Positions 59,646 to 64,000 of a stretch of 64,000 bases of DNA are shown here, in pieces. A model generated the notes under the pieces. It was not told where the DNA came from. It was given only the letters and a program-made list of their open reading frames with translations, and did no database searches. Location of the stretch: assembly GCA_963971405.1 (NCBI GenBank), contig OZ020486.1, forward strand, positions 16,019,419 to 16,083,418, in the 5' to 3' direction. Within the stretch, counting starts at the first letter, position 1. The number at the start of each line of letters is the position of its first letter. A program made the translations under genes and the position numbers. Source of the stretch: Psococerastis gibbosa. Taxonomy: Eukaryota > Arthropoda > Insecta > Psocodea > Psocidae.

Positions 59646-62363
59646 GATTTATTTACTGTCGCAGAATAGACCAATAAAATGAGCTTCGACGCATGAATAG
59701 TAAAACGGTTCGTAACACACCATAAAAACCATTATCACAAAAGCAACTCATCTCCCAAAACTTTCAAACGGACTGAAATGTGACTTTCCATTATTTTGGA
59801 TAATGTCAATAAAAATTATAATATCCAGCTCAATAAATCCTCTGTTGGGGTGCCATCTGCCAGGGTTTTTCCCGATTTAAGCAAAGGATTGAGAGGGTTG
59901 ATCTGGAGCAAATGGATTTGGACAAAGGGAACCTGAATTGAGCGGTAGCTTAGTTGTGTTTGTTGACGGAATATTAGGGGGTGGGCATTTGTGTTCATTT
60001 GTCACCCCTTCCGGATAACTTTGATGCATGGTCGTCGCCAATGTTTGCAGGTCAGCGACGGGATATTCTCTAATTCTCACTGTTTGTACGCACACAGAGA
60101 ATGTGTTTGCTTTTCAGTTTTGACTCAAAGTTTATAATTTATTATTCATGTGGTTTTCAGCAATATAGCTAGCCTTCCTTTTTCTCTGTAGCTAAGCTGC
60201 CCTTTTTAGTGTCTGTATGTTTATGGGTGTGTCAGCTCTAAATATGTATACTGTAGATTATTCAATAATTCAATCATTTGTTAATTTTACAATTAGGCAG
60301 TTTTTAGGTACCGTACCGTACATACAATATACAGGAGGAAATCGAAAGGGTAAGTGAAAAATATCTCATGAAACATCAATCAAGCTGTCAAAAATATCAG
60401 GATATCAGAAGACATATTTTTTCTGAGCATTTTGATGTGAAATGAAATGAAACATAATTGAATCCTTTTGTACAAAACGTTTTTAAAATTATTACATTTT
60501 CTCATCATGGTTAATGGGATAATCCCGGACCCTTGTTTTATTGAAACTTAAACATAATGAAATGAAATGAAATGAAAAAACGACTTTATTGCAAACAAAA
60601 CAAAATAAAGAAATTATTGAATTAAAAAAGACTAACACTACGTGAGCTAAACTAAACTAAACTGACCTTATAGTAAAATTAATTATAATTAACTAACTTA
60701 ACCTAAACTAAACTACGTATTATTGTATATTTATGTTAAACTAATGTATAATAAACGATCTAACACTATTATTGGATTTCGATTAGTGTGGCAGTTCCGA
60801 GGAAGTAGTTCAAGAACTGTGGCCAATTGGTGTTATGGAAGGCCACATGTCACATATCGAAATGTATAGATTTTTTTTATATTTCTTGGAAAAATCGAAG
60901 CACAAAAACGCATAGGTGACTTTCCGACCAAAATATGAAAACACATAGCCATATGAACATAGGGCGGCAATGTGATTTTATTGGTCAGATAACAGTAGAA
61001 ACATTAGGTGGAAATATCGGACTGACATTAAGGCTGCTTACATTACTACTAATTTTCATATTATGGTGGGAAAATAATCGTAAACGTCCTGCCACAACTT
61101 TATAGAATGGCGTTTGTAGCAGAATTAATTTTTAATATAGGCTAGTTTTACTTGCTTTCCCACCGAGTTTTTTGTGGTGTGTTGGTACTAAAAAAATATG
61201 GTACTAAAAATATATTTATATTGTTATATGTATAAGACTCCGGCCAGGGAAGCCTACGTGATTATACTAATATACTAACACAACAACAAAACTAGCATAA
61301 TTCAACTTTGGTTTCCATACAGTTATTTGTAGTTATTTAGTTATTTGTATAAAAGCCTAAACCGCACACGGACTAGTCCTGCGGTAAGTCACCCCTATAA
61401 TTGTAAAAAAAAACTTGTAAAAATATACAGCTTTTTGATTTGATTTGATTTGAATACATTGTTTGCTGTGTGGGTTAGCGTGTAGTGGCATTGCATACTG
61501 TTATCAGGGGTGCACTGGACCACAAGGTTGCTCAGGGACAGGTTGCCATTGCCCGTTTCATATATGGCGCATATGTTGACTTTGCTTGTCTGTTATAAAA
61601 ATACAGTATTGTTAAGGCAAAACTATTTTGTGACGTTTTCGGTTTCCTTGCCTTATTTATAGAGAACGTCAGCTTGAAGCAGGTTGTGTCAATTAGGCCC
61701 GTTTCAAAGCCCCATTCCAAATCATGCTGGTTTTTCACAATTCTGTTTATCCACTAAAGATAACGTCATTTCGTGGTCAGCAATCATACACTAATATTGT
61801 AGTATATTATTATACAATGGTATAGTAGTATGTCGTATATATACTGTATTACGTACTTGTATACTAAGTTACAAGACAAATGTGTCTTTTCCCATTAAGG
61901 GTTTTAAGAACAACATTGACATCCCAGAATCTAATACTTACTCACAATCCTGCATTCTATTTCTATTATCTCTATGTAAAATCCTCTAATTCAAAGATAA
62001 TTCCACGTTCTGAAACCCTAAACTTTGGGAAATTTCTCCCCCAAATTATTGAACAAACAGTTTCTTTTGAGCCTCCCCTCTTGACGTGCCTGTTAATAGA
62101 ATAAAACAGATTTAATCTCCGGATAAACAGCCGGGCACGCGTCGTCAAGACGTATTTAGCGAGGGGCAGGGCGTGGCGGCGCACGCGCCCAACATCAACG
62201 GGCCCCATCGTTGCTGCCGCTCCCCATCCTCCACAAATACACCCTGTCCACTCGAATTTGCCAAATTTTGTAAAATTTTGTTGTTTCATCCTGTTTACAA
62301 CGAATGAAACTGGCAAATGTGGTTAGCTGCTCGATCAAAAAGATTATTTGCGTTTACTCCCAA
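59646..62363. other. Gene-free stretch with GC-rich patch
   Basis: No recognised exon. A gaaatgaaatgaaaaaacgac word at 60562-60584 recurs from 37125. 60793-60845 matches about 46690-46745 reversed (aagaactgtggccaattggt). A fragment of the jockey-type LINE end is at about 61508-61540. At 62120-62235 GC rises sharply (ccgggcacgcgtcgtc, ggcgtggcggcgcacgcgcc), which could be a promoter or untranslated exon but shows no coding evidence. Confidence 0.4.
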
Positions 62364-62442
62364 CAGGCCCGTAACCAGCGAAGCGCCCCCCCCCCCAAAT
62401 TCTTGGCTTTACACACCCACAAAAATCCTGGTTACGCGCCTG
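62364..62442. mobile_element. 79-bp hAT-like MITE with C run
   Basis: Ends caggcccgtaaccag and ctggttacgcgcctg are inverted. Flanks actcccaa (62356-62363) and acccccaa (62443-62450) match at 7 of 8. About ten C in a row lie inside. Among the smallest units seen here. Confidence 0.75.
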
Positions 62443-62828
62443 ACCCCCAATATAGACAAATTTAATGTCTAGTAAATTCACCTAATTTTTATAAGCAGTT
62501 CAGACGAGTCGAATAGCGAACGATTGCTTCAAATGCACTATGGGTGTGCGAATTGGGCAAATCGCAATGATTGCTGGGCGAATTGGATCCATTGATTTGT
62601 GTCAGGAGACCGACGTTTTTCTTAGCGCAGCCGAGTGGATCTATAATTTGAGCCCAAATGCGAGTGTTGGACTATATTTTTGTCTTCATTATTAACGACA
62701 TAAAAGCAAAGAGAGTCAGTGGGCTGGGTTATTTCGAAAGAATGGTTAGGACAAGAGAGCATAAGAAGGTTTTCAATGATCCAGAAGGCAGAACATCATT
62801 GGGAAAAGGATGATGTTAGTGATGACCT

Positions 62829-63110
62829 CACCGGCCGCCATACCAAGTTGAATCCAGCGGACCAGAGCAGGTTCAAAGCTGCAGATAACTTGGTCGTGTG
62901 CACAGTGCCAGTAGGGAAACATGGTAGGACTTGTCCTGGTCACCTCAGAACTAATCGTGTGACTTCACTGTGTTTCCCAAGTGGTTCGGAATCCACTATA
63001 ATCAGGAGGTCCACTGTCCAATGGGCTGGTGTAGGGCAGTCAAGTCGGGGTCGCTCTATGGGCCCAAATATGAGGCCTAAGTCGTTATTAACCCGACGAA
63101 CACTACTACT
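62829..63110 (+). repeat. Repeat family E, longest copy
   Basis: From ggccgccataccaagttgaa to a short (ACT)n tract (about 63100-63114). The (ACT)n end and the open but domain-free frame through it suggest the 3' end of a non-LTR element. Compare 37310-37560 and 46978-47290. Confidence 0.65.
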
Positions 63111-63114
63111 ACTA

Positions 63115-63800
63115 GTGATGACCTCCGGAAGCTTAGCGTCCGCAGCTAGAGGTTAAAGGCTACGTCGAGAAACGAGAGACAAAATCAAGTGCTTATAAAC
63201 GAACTGTAGAGCCAGCTAATGTAAGTAAGCTTACGTAAGTAAGAGTTGTACTAAAAACTACTAGCGACATTATAGGGTTTTTTTCAGTAGTCTCCTAACT
63301 ATTGCGAAAATTTGCTTATTATTATTGATTATTTATTTATTTGATTTATTCGCTCCTTTGTGTAACTCATAATTTCGATTAGGGGGTATTTTATAATATT
63401 CGTAAAGTATATTAATATGAGTTTAGTCAACACAGACCGCATTGTACTGTCTGTTGTCATTTTAATGTTCCCTAGAACTCGAGAGTAATTTCTTGGAGCC
63501 TTTCTTTGTACTGTTTCCGTGTGTGCGGCTGAGAGGGTGAAAAGTCAAGGGGGAGTTGGAAAGTCAGAAATAGAGGGAAAGGGATGAGCAGCGGGTAATG
63601 ACGTGGCGATAGCGATCGGGCACGACCTGGTCATCTGCTGCCACTACAGCCGCCATATGTCGCGTATAGCACGCAACCCTGGCCAGTTGTATAATAATAC
63701 CTGTTGCAGTTAGGTGCCCACTCCACCGACCGGCTAGGGCTATTTACAAAAACTGTGGCGTGGTAGCAGACATTCAAGACTTAGGTGGCGTTTCCACCGA
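63115..63800. other. Spacer, nothing recognised
   Basis: Short frames only. A moderately GC-rich patch at 63595-63690 (acgtggcgatagcgatcggg) has no coding evidence. The word ccaccgacc at 63722-63731 also occurs at 63793-63802 near the start of the terminal element. Confidence 0.35.
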
Positions 63801-63802
63801 CC

Positions 63803-64000
63803 TCGCATTGCAGAATGCAAATGACATTGACGGAAATTAGAATTTTTCTTTTTATAGAAATCTATCAAAATGTTTGTACTTAACATATCCCATGACGCCA
63901 TTTTTTAATTTTAGTTTGTTTGTGATTTTAATGTATGATCATTGATCAATTTTAACTATGGCATAGAGGAAAATAAACATTTCCGTCAATTCTGCAATGC
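63803..64000. mobile_element. Inverted-repeat element reaching the window end
   Basis: Near 63804 the sequence reads gcattgcagaat, then ttgacggaaat at about 63828-63838. The last bases of the window (about 63979-64000) read atttccgtcaa and ttctgcaatgc, the reverse complement of the two words joined. The left arm has about 10 extra bases between them. About 197 bp is visible; the flank on the right is cut off. Confidence 0.6.

Noticed and set aside
62719-63156. 145-codon frame as a gene
   Set aside because: It runs through repeat family E, which recurs at 37310 and 46978, and ends in an (ACT)n tail.
1-64000. CRISPR arrays, operons, bacterial genes or recent bacterial transfer
   Set aside because: No regularly spaced repeats or prokaryotic gene layout; introns and SINEs throughout indicate animal nuclear DNA.

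Overview
The window is nuclear DNA from an animal, almost certainly an arthropod and most likely an insect. It is AT-rich, its genes are split by long introns with GT-AG borders, and it is crowded with tRNA-derived SINEs, non-LTR retrotransposon tails and small inverted-repeat DNA elements. I lean towards a hemipteroid insect but cannot name a species.

Three conserved protein genes can be rebuilt exon by exon with reading frame kept across every junction. (1) TFG, a PB1-domain/coiled-coil/Q-rich protein of ER-to-Golgi export, runs on the minus strand from 20809 to 15425 in seven coding exons (346 residues). (2) Nardilysin (NRDC), an M16 zinc metallopeptidase with an acidic stretch just before its HFLEH zinc site, runs on the plus strand from 23257 to 41260 in 21 coding exons (1030 residues). 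(3) Lim3 (the LHX3/LHX4 orthologue), a LIM-homeodomain transcription factor, runs on the minus strand from 51522 to 44408 in seven coding exons (388 residues). TFG and NRDC are divergent, with about 2.4 kb between start codons; NRDC and Lim3 are convergent, with about 3.1 kb between stop codons. Nothing suggests that the three products act in one pathway.

Layout: 1-15424 is gene-poor and repeat-rich (LINE tails, SINEs, MITEs). 15425-20809 is TFG. 20810-23256 is the shared upstream region. 23257-41260 is NRDC, whose introns carry a gutted mariner-type element, SINEs, an 0.83-kb repeat and a LINE tail with perfect target-site duplications. 41261-44407 is a convergent spacer. 44408-51522 is Lim3. 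51523-64000 is the region upstream of Lim3, where I found no further exon; it ends in a terminal inverted repeat element reaching the last base.

The most unusual signals are: short hAT-like elements with 8-bp target duplications, most carrying a long G or C run; two hammerhead-ribozyme-like cores with palindromic stem III in separate repeats; a 148-bp fold-back inserted in a SINE with a 12-bp target duplication; a 52-bp-arm hairpin 26 nt from a TFG splice acceptor; a GC-AG intron in NRDC next to the zinc-site exon; and a short first coding exon of Lim3. I found no wholly new gene system.
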